This document shows, in pieces, positions 35,608-44,772 of a stretch of 64,000 nt of DNA (positions within the stretch are counted from its first letter, which is position 1; every line of letters starts with the position of its first letter). A program made the position numbers and the translations under genes. Location: contig NZ_VFAH01000004.1 in NCBI RefSeq assembly GCF_008929045.1, positions 186,001 to 250,000 of the forward strand, given 5' to 3'. The stretch is from Noviherbaspirillum aerium. Lineage in GTDB: Bacteria; Pseudomonadota; Gammaproteobacteria; Burkholderiales; Burkholderiaceae_D. The notes beneath the pieces are model-generated. The model ran no database searches and was not told where the DNA came from. It saw only the letters and a list, made by a program, of their open reading frames with translations.

Positions 35608-36372
35608 ATGAACACGACAAATATGACAACCAACGGGCCCGGCCACAACTCCGGCCATCAGGGGAAAATCCTTGTCGTCGACGACGACCTGCGTTTGCGA
35701 GACCTGCTGCGCAGGTATCTCGCCGAACAGGGTTTCAACGTAGTCACGGCCGAGAATGCTCAGGCAATGAACAAATTGTGGATACGGGAGCGCTACGACC
35801 TCCTGGTCCTTGATCTCATGCTGCCGGGTGAAGACGGACTGTCAATCTGCCGTCGTCTTCGCGGCGCGGGAGACCAGACGCCGATCATCATGCTGACCGC
35901 CAAGGGCGAAGACGTGGACCGTATCGTCGGACTCGAAATGGGCGCCGACGACTATCTTCCAAAACCGTTCAACCCGCGCGAACTCGTCGCCCGCATCAAT
36001 GCGGTCCTGCGGCGCAAGGGGCCGGACGAAATTCCGGGCGCGCCCTCCGAAACCCCGCAGACCTTCCATTTCGGCGATTTCATTCTCGACCTCGGCACGC
36101 GCACCTTGAAGAAGAATGGCGAGTCCATCTCGCTGACGACCGGTGAATTTTCGGTTCTCAAGGTATTCGCCCGTCATGCGCGCCAGCCGCTGTCGCGTGA
36201 AAAGCTGATGGAACTTGCACGCGGCCGCGAATACGAAGTCTTTGACCGCAGCCTCGACGTGCAGATCTCGCGCCTGCGCAAGCTGATCGAACCCGATCCG
36301 TCCAACCCGATCTACATCCAGACGGTATGGGGCCTTGGCTATGTCTTTATCCCTGAAGGCCAACCACGCTGA
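35608..36372 (+). CDS. ompR: Two-component response regulator OmpR
   Basis: OmpR/PhoB-family transcription factor, phosphorylated by its partner kinase. It has 254 residues. The receiver domain has acidic residues at 25-27 (VVDDDLRLRD), the phospho-acceptor Asp69 in LLVLDLMLPGEDG and a KPF motif (LPKPFNPREL) near 118. The winged-helix DNA-binding domain (about 160-248) has LTTGEFSVLKVFARHARQPL and RSLDVQISRLRKLIEPDPSN, and it ends YIQTVWGLGYVFIPEG. The N-terminal ~18 residues are an extra, His/Asn-rich lead. envZ follows 9 bp later in the same reading frame. Confidence 0.93.
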   Translation: MNTTNMTTNGPGHNSGHQGKILVVDDDLRLRDLLRRYLAEQGFNVVTAENAQAMNKLWIRERYDLLVLDLMLPGEDGLSICRRLRGAGDQTPIIMLTAKGEDVDRIVGLEMGADDYLPKPFNPRELVARINAVLRRKGPDEIPGAPSETPQTFHFGDFILDLGTRTLKKNGESISLTTGEFSVLKVFARHARQPLSREKLMELARGREYEVFDRSLDVQISRLRKLIEPDPSNPIYIQTVWGLGYVFIPEGQPR

Positions 36373-36381
36373 TTCGCAATC

Positions 36382-37737
36382 TTGATCCCGCTTATCGGTA
36401 ACCGTCTCAGCTGGCTCAACAGCGGCCTTTTCTGGCGAACCTTCTTCCTGCTTGCTTTCCTCATCGCGGTCAGCATCATGGCGTGGGTCGCCAGTTTCCG
36501 CATCGTCGAGCGCACTCCCCGCGCCCAGCAAATGGCGGCGCAAGTCATTTCCATCGTTACCATCACGCGCGCTGCCCTTACCCATTCGGCGCCGGACCTG
36601 CGGCGCGAGCTGCTGTTCGACCTTGCCAGCAATGAAGGCATCCGCATCTATCCGCTCGAACGCACCGACGCCGTCGAACCGCCGCCCGACAGCGGACTGA
36701 TGCCGGTGCTTGAATCGACTGTCAAGGGCCGGCTGGGCCAGGATACGAAATTCGCCGGACGGGTCAATGACGTCGGCGGTTTCTGGGTCAGCTTCAAGAT
36801 CGATGATGACGAATACTGGCTGCGCCTGGACCGCGAGCGCATCGAGGGCGTATCGAGCATTCAATGGTTGGGCCTGGCGACCACGACGCTGATTTTGTCA
36901 CTGCTGGGCGCGGTTTTCATTTCGCGCCTCATCAACCAGCCGCTGGCTCGCATCACGACCGCCACCCGCCGCATTGCCAAAGGACAGACGCCCGATCCCC
37001 TGCCGGAAAAGGGACCGGCCGAAATCCGCGAAGCCAACCGCAGCTTCAACCAGATGGTCGCGGACCTTGCGCGCGTGGAGTCGGATCGCGCCGTGATCCT
37101 GGCCGGCATCTCCCATGACTTGCGCACGCCGCTGGCCCGCATGCAGCTTGAAGTTGAAATGGCCAGGCTGGACGATGACGCACGCAAGGGCATGCAGTCC
37201 GACCTGGCGCAAATGGATGAAATCATCGGCCAGTTCCTGGAATTCGCCAAGCCTTCCGACAAGGTCACCGCGGCGAGCGTCGACCTGACGTCGCTGCTGA
37301 CCGAATGCGCACACGAGGCCGCCCGCCTGCCCGACGTGCGGGTGACTTCCAGCATCGCCGACAACGTCAATGTCTTCGGCAATGCCACGGATCTGCGGCG
37401 CGTGATCAACAACCTGATCGAGAATGCGCGCCGTTACGGCAAGACCGCGGACACCGCCGAAACAGCCATCGACATCATCTGCAAGACGCAGGGCAATCAA
37501 GCCCTCATTGAATTTGCGGATAACGGACCCGGGGTTCCCGAATCCGAAATCGAACGGCTGCTGCGTCCATTCACCCGGCTCGATACCGCTCGCGGACAAG
37601 CCAACGGCGCGGGTCTCGGACTGGCCATCGTCGAGCGCATCGTCAAGCGCCATCACGGCTCGCTCAAGCTGAGCAACAATCCAACGGGCGGGTTGCGTAT
37701 TCGCATATCAATTCCGGTAACCGGAACCCTTGGCTGA
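36382..37737 (+). CDS. envZ: Sensor histidine kinase EnvZ
   Basis: Inner-membrane kinase/phosphatase for OmpR. It has 451 residues from a TTG start; this is the only upstream start, because the ompR stop closes the same frame 12 bp earlier. Two membrane helices (about 20-38 and 162-182) flank a ~120-residue periplasmic loop. HAMP follows with SRLINQPLARITTATRRIAK; the phosphorylated His is residue 245 in ISHDLRTPLARM; ATPase boxes are NNLIENARRYG, DNGPGVPESE and GAGLGLAIVERIV. The pairing with OmpR (9 bp apart) defines the call; a related kinase with a different signal is possible. Confidence 0.92.
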   Translation: MIPLIGNRLSWLNSGLFWRTFFLLAFLIAVSIMAWVASFRIVERTPRAQQMAAQVISIVTITRAALTHSAPDLRRELLFDLASNEGIRIYPLERTDAVEPPPDSGLMPVLESTVKGRLGQDTKFAGRVNDVGGFWVSFKIDDDEYWLRLDRERIEGVSSIQWLGLATTTLILSLLGAVFISRLINQPLARITTATRRIAKGQTPDPLPEKGPAEIREANRSFNQMVADLARVESDRAVILAGISHDLRTPLARMQLEVEMARLDDDARKGMQSDLAQMDEIIGQFLEFAKPSDKVTAASVDLTSLLTECAHEAARLPDVRVTSSIADNVNVFGNATDLRRVINNLIENARRYGKTADTAETAIDIICKTQGNQALIEFADNGPGVPESEIERLLRPFTRLDTARGQANGAGLGLAIVERIVKRHHGSLKLSNNPTGGLRIRISIPVTGTLG

Positions 37738-38018
37738 AGCCCAGCCTCGTGGCGACAGCTTATCTCCCCTCCGGTACTGCTTCGAAGCACTGTCCACCGG
37801 GTAATCTTCCGCTGATAACAGGCCCCTCTCAGGGCGCGTACTGGTTTGACTGAAATCTTGCTGAAAAGCAGTTTCACATTGCACTTCCAAATGCTGAACT
37901 TCCCCTGTGACGGTCAATCTACATTGTCAAGCTGTCATTGAACAGGTCAACGGTTCACTTACGGTTCGCGGGCATTCGGCCAGCTTGGCCCACTCGGTTA
38001 ATCAGGACAGGAGGCTAC

Positions 38019-38231
38019 ATGAGTACATCGACATCCGGCGGCAATGCGACAGGAACGCCGGGCACTTCGCCAGAACATCTCAAGCCAGGCGATGAAGCCA
38101 TGGCGGGCACGCCGGGAACCGGCGAAGACCTCTGCCCTGACTGCAGCGGCAGCGGCAAAAAGAAAGACGGGGCCGAATGTCCGACTTGCGAGGGCACGGG
38201 ACGCATTACGCAGGGCATCGGCGGAGGCTGA
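38019..38231 (+). CDS. Small DnaJ-type zinc-finger protein (70 residues)
   Basis: The ATG at 38019 has AGGAGG 6 nt upstream and gives 70 residues. An N-terminal low-complexity Ser/Thr/Gly part (MSTSTSGGNATGTPGTSPEH) is followed by two CxxCxGxG units, CPDCSGSG and CPTCEGTG, separated by 9 residues, and a Gly-rich end. In full DnaJ four such units bind two zinc ions; this protein has two, enough for one zinc site. There is no J domain. It may be a zinc-binding folding helper or redox protein; the function is unknown. It lies 281 bp after envZ and 87 bp before an inverted-repeat element. Confidence 0.8.
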   Translation: MSTSTSGGNATGTPGTSPEHLKPGDEAMAGTPGTGEDLCPDCSGSGKKKDGAECPTCEGTGRITQGIGGG

Positions 38232-38318
38232 CCCACCGCTAAGGCGGTGCCTGTCTGTCAACGTTTGCACATCCGCCGCAGTCGCGTGCAGGAAGGATCA
38301 TTGCGTCCGCGTTGCAGC

Positions 38319-38444
38319 CTAGGCTGTGTTTGATAAGCTGCTGCGCGGTCCGGATTGACGCCTACGGTGCTCGGCGTACCCTGCGTACGCGCGCTCCTCG
38401 GCGCCAAGCTGAACCGCTCGTAACGCTTATCAAACACAGCCTAG
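38319..38444. mobile_element. 126-bp element with perfect 20-bp terminal inverted repeats (MITE-like)
   Basis: Left end 38319-38338 and right end 38425-38444 are perfect reverse complements over 20 bp (CTAGGCTGTGTTTGATAAGC and its complement). There is an imperfect inner extension (gcggt / accgc) and GC-rich inner DNA with a TACCCTGCGTACG stretch, but no transposase frame. It lies just beyond ispF and after the zinc-finger mini-gene. This is the structure of a non-autonomous mobile element or of a strong long hairpin. I could not find a second copy in the window or a certain target duplication. Confidence 0.75.
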
Positions 38445-38469
38445 TGGTGCGAGTTAAAAATTTGTTGAT
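38442..38469 (+). repeat. 28-bp dispersed repeat, copy 2
   Basis: TAGTGGTGCGAGTTAAAAAT then TTGTTGAT, nearly identical to the reverse strand of 34029-34056. It overlaps the last 3 bases (TAG) of the 126-bp inverted-repeat element and ends 28 bp before the ispF stop. Confidence 0.65.
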
Positions 38470-38497
38470 CACTCGCGCAAAGGTCGTGCTGCGCTCG

Positions 38498-38998
38498 TTA
38501 TTTCCGGTATAGAAGCACAATGGCTTCGGCGGCAATGCCCTCTTCCCTGCCAAGATAGCCAAGCTTTTCATTGGTTTTCGCCTTGACGTTGACCTGCCTG
38601 GCTTCGATGCCGAGGTCAGCGGCAATGTTGGCTGCCATCCGGGAAATATGCGGCGCCATCTTCGGTGCCTGGGCGATGATGGTGGCATCCACATTGCCAA
38701 CCAGGTAGCCCGCTTCGACCACGCGTCTGCCGGCTTCCTGCAGCAGCACCCGGGAATCGGCGCCCTTGAAGCGGGCGTCGGTATCCGGAAAATGGCGGCC
38801 GATGTCGCCCAGCCCGGCGGCACCGAACAAGGCATCTGTCACCGCATGCAGCAGCACATCGGCATCGGAATGGCCCAGCAAGCCGGTGGCATGTGCAATC
38901 TCGACCCCGCCGATGATCAGTTTGCGGCCCGGCACAAGCGCATGACAGTCGTAGCCCTGGCCGATACGGAATGGCGGCAGGTTCGGGGACAGATTCAT
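38498..38998 (-). CDS. ispF: 2-C-methyl-D-erythritol 2,4-cyclodiphosphate synthase
   Basis: MEP-pathway enzyme that cyclises the CDP-ME 2-phosphate intermediate and releases CMP; it works as a trimer with zinc. It has 166 residues. The metal ligands Asp17 and His19 are in [11 protein letters not shown], with the third His in [20 protein letters not shown]. The signature [13 protein letters not shown] and the CDP-binding end [20 protein letters not shown] are present. It overlaps ispD by 4 bp (ATGA). The order ispD-ispF is the usual one in this class. Confidence 0.97.
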   Translation of the reverse strand: MNLSPNLPPFRIGQGYDCHALVPGRKLIIGGVEIAHATGLLGHSDADVLLHAVTDALFGAAGLGDIGRHFPDTDARFKGADSRVLLQEAGRRVVEAGYLVGNVDATIIAQAPKMAPHISRMAANIAADLGIEARQVNVKAKTNEKLGYLGREEGIAAEAIVLLYRK

Positions 38999-39693
38999 GA
39001 ATTTCCTTTCAAATGCAATTCGGCAAGACTTACATCATGCGGCAAGGTGACCTTGAAGTTGCGCGGACTGCCTTCGACCAGCCGCGGACGCAGTCCCAGC
39101 GCCTCCACCGCACTTGCCTCGTCAGTCACGGCCGCTGCCTGCTCTAGCGCATGGCGCAGCAACGCATACCGGAACATTTGCGGCGTCTGCGCCGCCCACA
39201 AGGCTTCCCGCGCCACGGTCTGCGCCACCCGTCCAAAGCCATCGCTGCGCTTGAGCGTGTCCACCACGGGAAGGGCGAGCAGTCCGCCGACAGCATCCTC
39301 CCGCAAGGCCGAAACCAGGCGCTCGAGCAGTTCCACGGTCAGCCCCGGACGCGCCGCATCATGCACCAGAATCCAGTCGTCATCGGCCACCTGTTCGCGC
39401 ACCGCCTTCAAGCCGTTCAATACCGACTGGTGGCGCGTTTCGCCGCCATTGAACAGAACCGAGACCCGCTTCTCAAGATGCCCGGCGGAGGCAAGCGCGT
39501 CCCTGATATAGCCGTCTTCCGCGCTTACCACTACAAACGTATGCTCGATGAGCGGGCTGGAGGCAAAGGTGTCGAGCACATGCATCATCATGAGTTTGCC
39601 TGCCAGCGGCAGGTATTGCTTGGGGCAGTCTGCTCCCATGCGCGCGCCGACGCCGGCGGCGGGAATCAGGGCGAAGTGGCGGGTTGAAGTCAT
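38995..39693 (-). CDS. ispD: 2-C-methyl-D-erythritol 4-phosphate cytidylyltransferase
   Basis: Transfers CMP from CTP to methylerythritol phosphate in the MEP pathway. It has 232 residues. The nucleotide-binding N-terminus is [20 protein letters not shown], and the central [15 protein letters not shown] and [11 protein letters not shown] are family-typical. It is divergent from mfd, with 146 bp between them, and ends in a 4-bp overlap with ispF. Together with dxr (2148) the window encodes three of the seven MEP steps. Confidence 0.97.
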   Translation of the reverse strand: MTSTRHFALIPAAGVGARMGADCPKQYLPLAGKLMMMHVLDTFASSPLIEHTFVVVSAEDGYIRDALASAGHLEKRVSVLFNGGETRHQSVLNGLKAVREQVADDDWILVHDAARPGLTVELLERLVSALREDAVGGLLALPVVDTLKRSDGFGRVAQTVAREALWAAQTPQMFRYALLRHALEQAAAVTDEASAVEALGLRPRLVEGSPRNFKVTLPHDVSLAELHLKGNS

Positions 39694-39756
39694 CAGCGAG
39701 GAGGCCTGCCTGAGGCGGTCATGCCCTCATGCAAGGCTTAGGTAAAGGGCTTGGTT

Positions 39757-39762
39757 TATAAT
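39757..39762 (+). promoter_or_regulatory. Candidate -10 box for mfd
   Basis: Perfect TATAAT 78 bp upstream of the mfd ATG in the divergent ispD/mfd gap. No convincing -35 box. Confidence 0.4.
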
Positions 39763-39839
39763 CTCGTCATATTTTCTCACAGTCGAAGTTTGCCATTGAA
39801 GCCGGTGAACTTGCCCGACCTTCCGGATGTCCTCCGCTG

Positions 39840-42800
39840 ATGTCGTTCGATCTTAAAAAATCCCTGCCCAAGCCTGGCAACCGCTTTGCGCTGCCATCCA
39901 CCCACGGTTCCGCCGATGCCTACGCGCTTGCGCAGGCGGCCGTTACCCTCAAGGCGCAGCAGCGCATGCTGGCGGTCGTGGTGGCGAATGCCTCCGATGC
40001 CCAGCGGCTATTGGCGGAGATTCCCTGGTTCGGCGGCGCCGGCACGGAACTGCGCTGCCACCTGCTGCCCGACTGGGAAACCCTGCCCTACGATGCCTTC
40101 TCGCCGCACCAGGATCTGGTGTCGGAACGCCTTGCGACCCTGCATGAAATTCATACCGGGCAATGCGATGTGCTGATCGTACCGGCAACCACGGCATTGC
40201 TGCGCATGGCGCCGCCTTCCTTCCTCGCGGCGTACACCTTCTTTTTCAAGAAGGGCGAAACCCTCGATGAGACCCGCCTGAGAACCCAGCTCACGCTGGC
40301 CGGATACACTCATGTCACGCAGGTGATGTCGCCCGGCGAATACTCGGTGCGCGGCGGCCTGATCGACCTGTTCCCGATGGGGTCGCCCCTGCCTTACCGT
40401 CTCGACCTGTTCGGCGACACCATCGAAACCATCCGCACCTTCGATGCCGACACCCAGCGCTCGCTTTACCCGGTGCCGGAAGTCAGGCTGCTGCCCGGAC
40501 GCGAGTTTCCAATGGATGAGGCGGCGCGCACCGCTTTCCGCAGCCGGTGGCGCGAGGAATTCGAAGGCGATCCGTCGAAGTCCTCCATCTACAAGGACAT
40601 CGGCAACGGCATCGCCTCGGCCGGCATTGAATATTACCTTCCGCTGTTCTTCGAGGAGACGGCAACCCTGTTCCAGTACGTGCCGGAACACACCATGTTC
40701 GCGCTGGTCGGGGATATCGAGGCTTCGATCAAGCGCTTCTGGAGCGACACCCAGTCGCGCTACAAGTTTCTGAAAGCCGATCGCGAGCGCCCCCTGCTTG
40801 CTCCGGAGCGCCTGTTCCTGACCGACCAGGATTTCTTCATCCTGGCCAAGCCCTATGCGCGCTGGACAATACAGACCGACGATGCGCCTTCGGCGATCTC
40901 CGCGCCAATACCCAATATCGCGGTGAACCGGCGCGCCGACGATCCCCTGGTCAATCTGCGTTCCTACCTGCTGAAAACCGACAAGCGGGTGATGATCTGC
41001 GCCGACTCCAACGGCAGGCGCGAGACGCTGCAGCAGTATTTCAATGAATATGCGCTCGATCTCGTGCCCGTCGAGAGTTTCGACGAGTTCGCCCGCTCCT
41101 CGGCCAGGCTGGCGCTTGGCGTGGCGCCGCTGCAAGCCGGGTTCGAACTGGACCCGGAACTCGGCGGCCTGATCTTCATCACGGAAACCGAGCTGTATGC
41201 CGGCAGCGGCAGGCGCGCCGGACGCAGGAAGCAGGAAGCTGTCACCCAGGTCGAGTACATGGTGCGCGACCTGTCGGAGCTGAAAGTCGGCGATCCGGTG
41301 GTGCATGTCAGCCACGGCATCGGCCGCTACATGGGCCTGATCAGCATGGATCTCGGCGAGGGGGAAACCGAATTCCTGCACCTGGAGTACGCGAAGGACA
41401 CCAAGCTGTATGTGCCGGTATCCCAGCTGCACGTCATCTCCCGCTATTCCGGCGCGTCGCCCGACGAGGCGCCGCTGCACATTCTCGGCTCAGGCCAATG
41501 GGAAAAGGCAAAGAAAAAAGCCGCCCAGCAAATCCGGGATACCGCCGCCGAACTGCTCAACCTGTATGCGCGCCGCGCCGCGCGCCAAGGCCATGCCTTC
41601 CAGTATTCGGCGCGCGATTACGAAGCGTTCGCGGAAAGCTTCGGCTTCGAGGAAACGCCCGACCAGAGCGCCGCCATCAATGCGGTCATCGCCGACATGA
41701 CCAGCGGCAAGCCGATGGATCGCCTGATCTGCGGCGATGTCGGCTTCGGCAAGACCGAAGTCGCGCTGCGCGCCGCTTTCGTCGCCGTCATGGGCGGCAA
41801 GCAGGTCGCCATTCTTGCGCCCACCACGCTGCTGGCCGAGCAGCATGCGCAGACTTTCGCCGACCGCTTCGCCGACTGGCCGGTAAAGATCGCCGAGCTG
41901 TCGCGCTTCCGCTCGGGCAAGGAAGTCACGCAGGCGATCAAGGGAATGGCGGAAGGTACTGTGGATATCGTCATCGGCACGCACAAGCTGCTGTCGGGCG
42001 ATGTCAAGTTTTCCCGCCTTGGCCTGGTGATCATCGACGAGGAGCACCGTTTCGGCGTACGCCAGAAGGAAGCGTTGAAAGCGCTGCGCGCCGAAGTCGA
42101 CGTGCTGACGCTGACCGCCACGCCGATCCCGCGCACCCTGGGCATGGCGCTCGAAGGCCTGCGCGACTTTTCCGTGATCGCCACCGCGCCGCAGAAACGG
42201 CTTGCCATCAAGACCTTCGTGCGCAGCGAGGATGATTCGGTGATCCGCGAAGCCTGCCTGCGCGAACTGAAGCGCGGCGGCCAGGTGTATTTCCTGCACA
42301 ATGAGGTGGAAACCATCCTCAACCGCAAGGCCATGCTGGAAGGCTTGCTGCCCGAGGCGCGCGTCGCCGTTGCCCACGGCCAGATGCATGAGCGCGACCT
42401 GGAAAAGGTCATGCGCGATTTCGTCGCCCAGCGTTACAACATTCTCCTCTGCACGACCATCATCGAAACCGGCATCGACGTGCCGACGGCCAACACCATC
42501 ATCATGCACCGCGCCGACAAGTTCGGCCTGGCGCAGCTGCACCAGCTGCGCGGCCGTGTCGGCCGTTCGCACCACCAGGCCTATGCCTATCTGCTGGTGC
42601 ATGACGTGCAAGGCCTGAGCAAGCAGGCCCAGCGGCGTCTCGAAGCCATCCAGCAGATGGAAGAACTCGGCAGCGGCTTTTACCTGGCAATGCACGACCT
42701 CGAAATCCGCGGCGCCGGCGAAGTGCTTGGCGAGAACCAGTCCGGCGAGATGCAGGAAATCGGATTCCAGCTGTACTCCGACATGCTTAACGAAGCGGTC

Positions 42801-43283
42801 CGCTCCCTCAAGAACGGAAAGGAACCCGACCTGGCCGCGCCGCTGTCGTCCACGACCGAGATCAATCTGCATGTGCCCGCCCTGCTGCCCCAGGATTACT
42901 GCGGCGATGTGCATGAGCGGCTGTCCCTGTACAAGCGACTTGCCAACTGCCAGGCCTCGCATATGATCGATGAGCTGCAGGAAGAACTGATCGACCGTTT
43001 CGGCAAGATGCCGGATCCCGCCAAGGCGCTGATCGAAACGCATCGCCTGCGCATTGCGGCAATGCCGGTAGGAATTGTTAAAATCGATGCCCATGCGGAA
43101 TCCGCGGTGCTGCAATTCCAGCCGAACCCGCCGATCGACGCCATGCGCATCATCGAACTGGTGCAAAAGAACCGGCATGTGAAGCTGAACGGCCAGGACA
43201 AGCTGCGGATCACGGCAAACATGCCCGACCTGGCGGCGCGCGTGTCGCAGGTCAAGGCAACGATACGCTCACTTGCCGGCTGA
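39840..43283 (+). CDS. mfd: Transcription-repair coupling factor Mfd
   Basis: Frees RNA polymerase stalled at DNA damage and recruits UvrA. It has 1147 residues. Domain order: UvrB-like N-terminal modules (DWETLPYDAFSPHQDLVSER near 80-99), the RNA-polymerase interaction domain around 480-560 (LKVGDPVVHVSHGIGRYMGL), the superfamily-2 motor with Walker A GDVGFGKTEVAL and DEEH box VIIDEEHRFGVRQ, the motor's TATPIPRTLGMAL, the translocation/TRG region with GLAQLHQLRGRVGRSHHQAY, and the C-terminal UvrA-binding regulatory domain. Motor motifs are intact. It is the first gene of a plus-strand run and is divergent from ispD. Confidence 0.97.
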   Translation: MSFDLKKSLPKPGNRFALPSTHGSADAYALAQAAVTLKAQQRMLAVVVANASDAQRLLAEIPWFGGAGTELRCHLLPDWETLPYDAFSPHQDLVSERLATLHEIHTGQCDVLIVPATTALLRMAPPSFLAAYTFFFKKGETLDETRLRTQLTLAGYTHVTQVMSPGEYSVRGGLIDLFPMGSPLPYRLDLFGDTIETIRTFDADTQRSLYPVPEVRLLPGREFPMDEAARTAFRSRWREEFEGDPSKSSIYKDIGNGIASAGIEYYLPLFFEETATLFQYVPEHTMFALVGDIEASIKRFWSDTQSRYKFLKADRERPLLAPERLFLTDQDFFILAKPYARWTIQTDDAPSAISAPIPNIAVNRRADDPLVNLRSYLLKTDKRVMICADSNGRRETLQQYFNEYALDLVPVESFDEFARSSARLALGVAPLQAGFELDPELGGLIFITETELYAGSGRRAGRRKQEAVTQVEYMVRDLSELKVGDPVVHVSHGIGRYMGLISMDLGEGETEFLHLEYAKDTKLYVPVSQLHVISRYSGASPDEAPLHILGSGQWEKAKKKAAQQIRDTAAELLNLYARRAARQGHAFQYSARDYEAFAESFGFEETPDQSAAINAVIADMTSGKPMDRLICGDVGFGKTEVALRAAFVAVMGGKQVAILAPTTLLAEQHAQTFADRFADWPVKIAELSRFRSGKEVTQAIKGMAEGTVDIVIGTHKLLSGDVKFSRLGLVIIDEEHRFGVRQKEALKALRAEVDVLTLTATPIPRTLGMALEGLRDFSVIATAPQKRLAIKTFVRSEDDSVIREACLRELKRGGQVYFLHNEVETILNRKAMLEGLLPEARVAVAHGQMHERDLEKVMRDFVAQRYNILLCTTIIETGIDVPTANTIIMHRADKFGLAQLHQLRGRVGRSHHQAYAYLLVHDVQGLSKQAQRRLEAIQQMEELGSGFYLAMHDLEIRGAGEVLGENQSGEMQEIGFQLYSDMLNEAVRSLKNGKEPDLAAPLSSTTEINLHVPALLPQDYCGDVHERLSLYKRLANCQASHMIDELQEELIDRFGKMPDPAKALIETHRLRIAAMPVGIVKIDAHAESAVLQFQPNPPIDAMRIIELVQKNRHVKLNGQDKLRITANMPDLAARVSQVKATIRSLAG

Positions 43284-43421
43284 CGGCATTCCGCCTGCAC
43301 GCCTTTCACTCATCAACTTTCTCCATTTTGACTCTCACTTTGACTCTTTGACGCAGGCAAGGCCGGGACATGCGGCATGATCCAACGATTACCGCATGAT
43401 CCCCCGATCCGCGAAAGTACA

Positions 43422-44270
43422 ATGACAACGAATCTCATTTTGCAAGGCTTGTCCACCCAGCGCTCCGACATAGACCGTATCGCCGCCCTCGCCGGCGGTC
43501 GGCGCATCGTTGCATTGACCGACCATGCCTACCGCGTGGAAGACATCCGCTTTTCCGATGCGCTCAAGGCCAGCGTCGACCAGGAATGCCTCGGCGCCCA
43601 GCTCGACTATGCGTTTACACCTGCAGGACGCCGCCTGTCCGACTTCGGCCTGGTCGCTATGGACATGGATTCCACGCTGATCACCATCGAGTGCATCGAC
43701 GAAATCGCCGACATGCAGGGTCTCAAGCCGCAGGTGGCCGAGATCACGGAAGCCGCGATGCGCGGTGAAATCGAATTTCGCGAAAGCCTGACGCGCCGCG
43801 TCGCACTGCTCAAGGGACTGGAAGCCTCGGCCCTGCAGCGGGTATATGACGAGCGGCTGAAACTGTCGCCGGGCGCGGAGCGCATGCTGGAAGCGGTCAA
43901 GGCAGCGGGCCTGAAAACCCTGCTGGTATCCGGCGGCTTCACTTTCTTTACCGATCGCATGAAAACCCGTCTCGGGCTGGACTACACCCACTCCAACGTA
44001 CTGGAGATCGTCGACGGCAAACTGACCGGCCGGGTGGTGGGCGGCATTGTCGATGCGGACGAGAAAATGCTGACGGTGGAACGCGTCTGCGCCGAACTTG
44101 GGATTTCCACGCGGAAAGCCATTGTGATGGGCGACGGCGCCAATGACTTGAAGATGATGGGGATATCCGGCATGTCGGTCGCGTTCCGTGCCAAGCCGGT
44201 CGTACGCGCGCAAGCCGACGTGGCCTTGAATTTTGTGGGGTTGGACGGAATCTTATCGATGTTCGACTGA
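43422..44270 (+). CDS. serB: Phosphoserine phosphatase
   Basis: Haloacid-dehalogenase-family enzyme for the last step of serine synthesis. From ATG 43422 it has 282 residues (MTTNLILQGLSTQRSDIDRI); the open frame reaches back to 43377, but those 15 residues have no family support. Catalytic Asp81 and Asp83 lie in VAMDMDSTLITIE; later motifs are LLVSGGFTFFTD and VMGDGANDLKMM. An N-terminal ~75-residue part stands for the regulatory region of SerB but is shorter than in E. coli. It follows mfd by 138 bp, an interval that holds three TTTGAC repeats (from 43328). Confidence 0.95.
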   Translation: MTTNLILQGLSTQRSDIDRIAALAGGRRIVALTDHAYRVEDIRFSDALKASVDQECLGAQLDYAFTPAGRRLSDFGLVAMDMDSTLITIECIDEIADMQGLKPQVAEITEAAMRGEIEFRESLTRRVALLKGLEASALQRVYDERLKLSPGAERMLEAVKAAGLKTLLVSGGFTFFTDRMKTRLGLDYTHSNVLEIVDGKLTGRVVGGIVDADEKMLTVERVCAELGISTRKAIVMGDGANDLKMMGISGMSVAFRAKPVVRAQADVALNFVGLDGILSMFD

Positions 44271-44303
44271 TCTTCTAGAAAAGATCACCACTTTGGAGGA
44301 ATA

Positions 44304-44666
44304 ATGGCCCAGGAACTCGTTCTTGACAGCAAGTTGCAATCCACCAAAAGCCTTGCCTGGTGGCTGTATATCCTTCATGGACTCAGCTTCCTGTTTTCAC
44401 TCGGCGCCTTTTCCTGGATTCCGCTGATCATCAATTACATCAAGAAGGACGACGCGGCCGGCACCTTCGTCGAAAGCCATCACCGATGGCAGATCCGTTC
44501 GTTCTGGTGGTATTTGTTCTGGATGGTGGTCGGCGGCATTCTGTTCATGACCGTGATCGGCATACCGTTCGCCTGGCTCATCTGGACCGCAGCATGGGTA
44601 TGGAAGGCCTATCGTCTGATCAAGGGCATACTTGATCTGAACGACAACAAGGCAATGAAAATCTGA
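44304..44666 (+). CDS. Small integral membrane protein (DUF4870/COG3671-like)
   Basis: The protein has 120 residues. A GGAGG ribosome-binding site lies 6 nt before the ATG. Three hydrophobic stretches can be read: WWLYILHGLSFLFSLGAF, WWYLFWMVVGGILFMTVI and FAWLIWTAAWVWKAY. Between them are the charged loop INYIKKDDAAGTFVESHHRW and the Gln-Ile-Arg-Ser that resembles the HFRWQIRTF motif of DUF4870-type membrane proteins. No function is known. It sits 33 bp after serB and is followed by a strong hairpin (44685-44716) facing convergent metC. Confidence 0.82.
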   Translation: MAQELVLDSKLQSTKSLAWWLYILHGLSFLFSLGAFSWIPLIINYIKKDDAAGTFVESHHRWQIRSFWWYLFWMVVGGILFMTVIGIPFAWLIWTAAWVWKAYRLIKGILDLNDNKAMKI

Positions 44667-44684
44667 GCGGACCAGGTTGAATGC

Positions 44685-44716
44685 ATCGGGTGCCATGGCG
44701 AGCCATGGCGCCCGAT
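44685..44716. terminator. Strong hairpin between convergent genes
   Basis: 15-bp stem with one mismatch (44685-44699 with 44702-44716) and a minimal loop, containing two CCATGG palindromes. It lies 18 nt after the plus-strand membrane-protein gene and 56 nt beyond the metC stop on the other strand. There is no T-run, so it may act as an RNA-end stabiliser or Rho-assisted terminator. Confidence 0.55.
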
Positions 44717-44772
44717 ATGCAATCGATATGCGATACGCCTGACGCAATATCTCTCTGGCCGGCTGAACGACC

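Noticed and set aside
38312-38512. 66-codon frame through the 126-bp inverted-repeat element
   Set aside because: The frame follows the repeat and has no start signal; it runs into the antisense end of ispF.
41490-43178. 562-codon minus-strand frame
   Set aside because: Antisense shadow of mfd; sequence is low in normal protein features.
43328-43352. TTTGACTCT direct repeats before serB
   Set aside because: Considered as a promoter or operator, but the repeats are short and no -10 box fits, so no claim is made.
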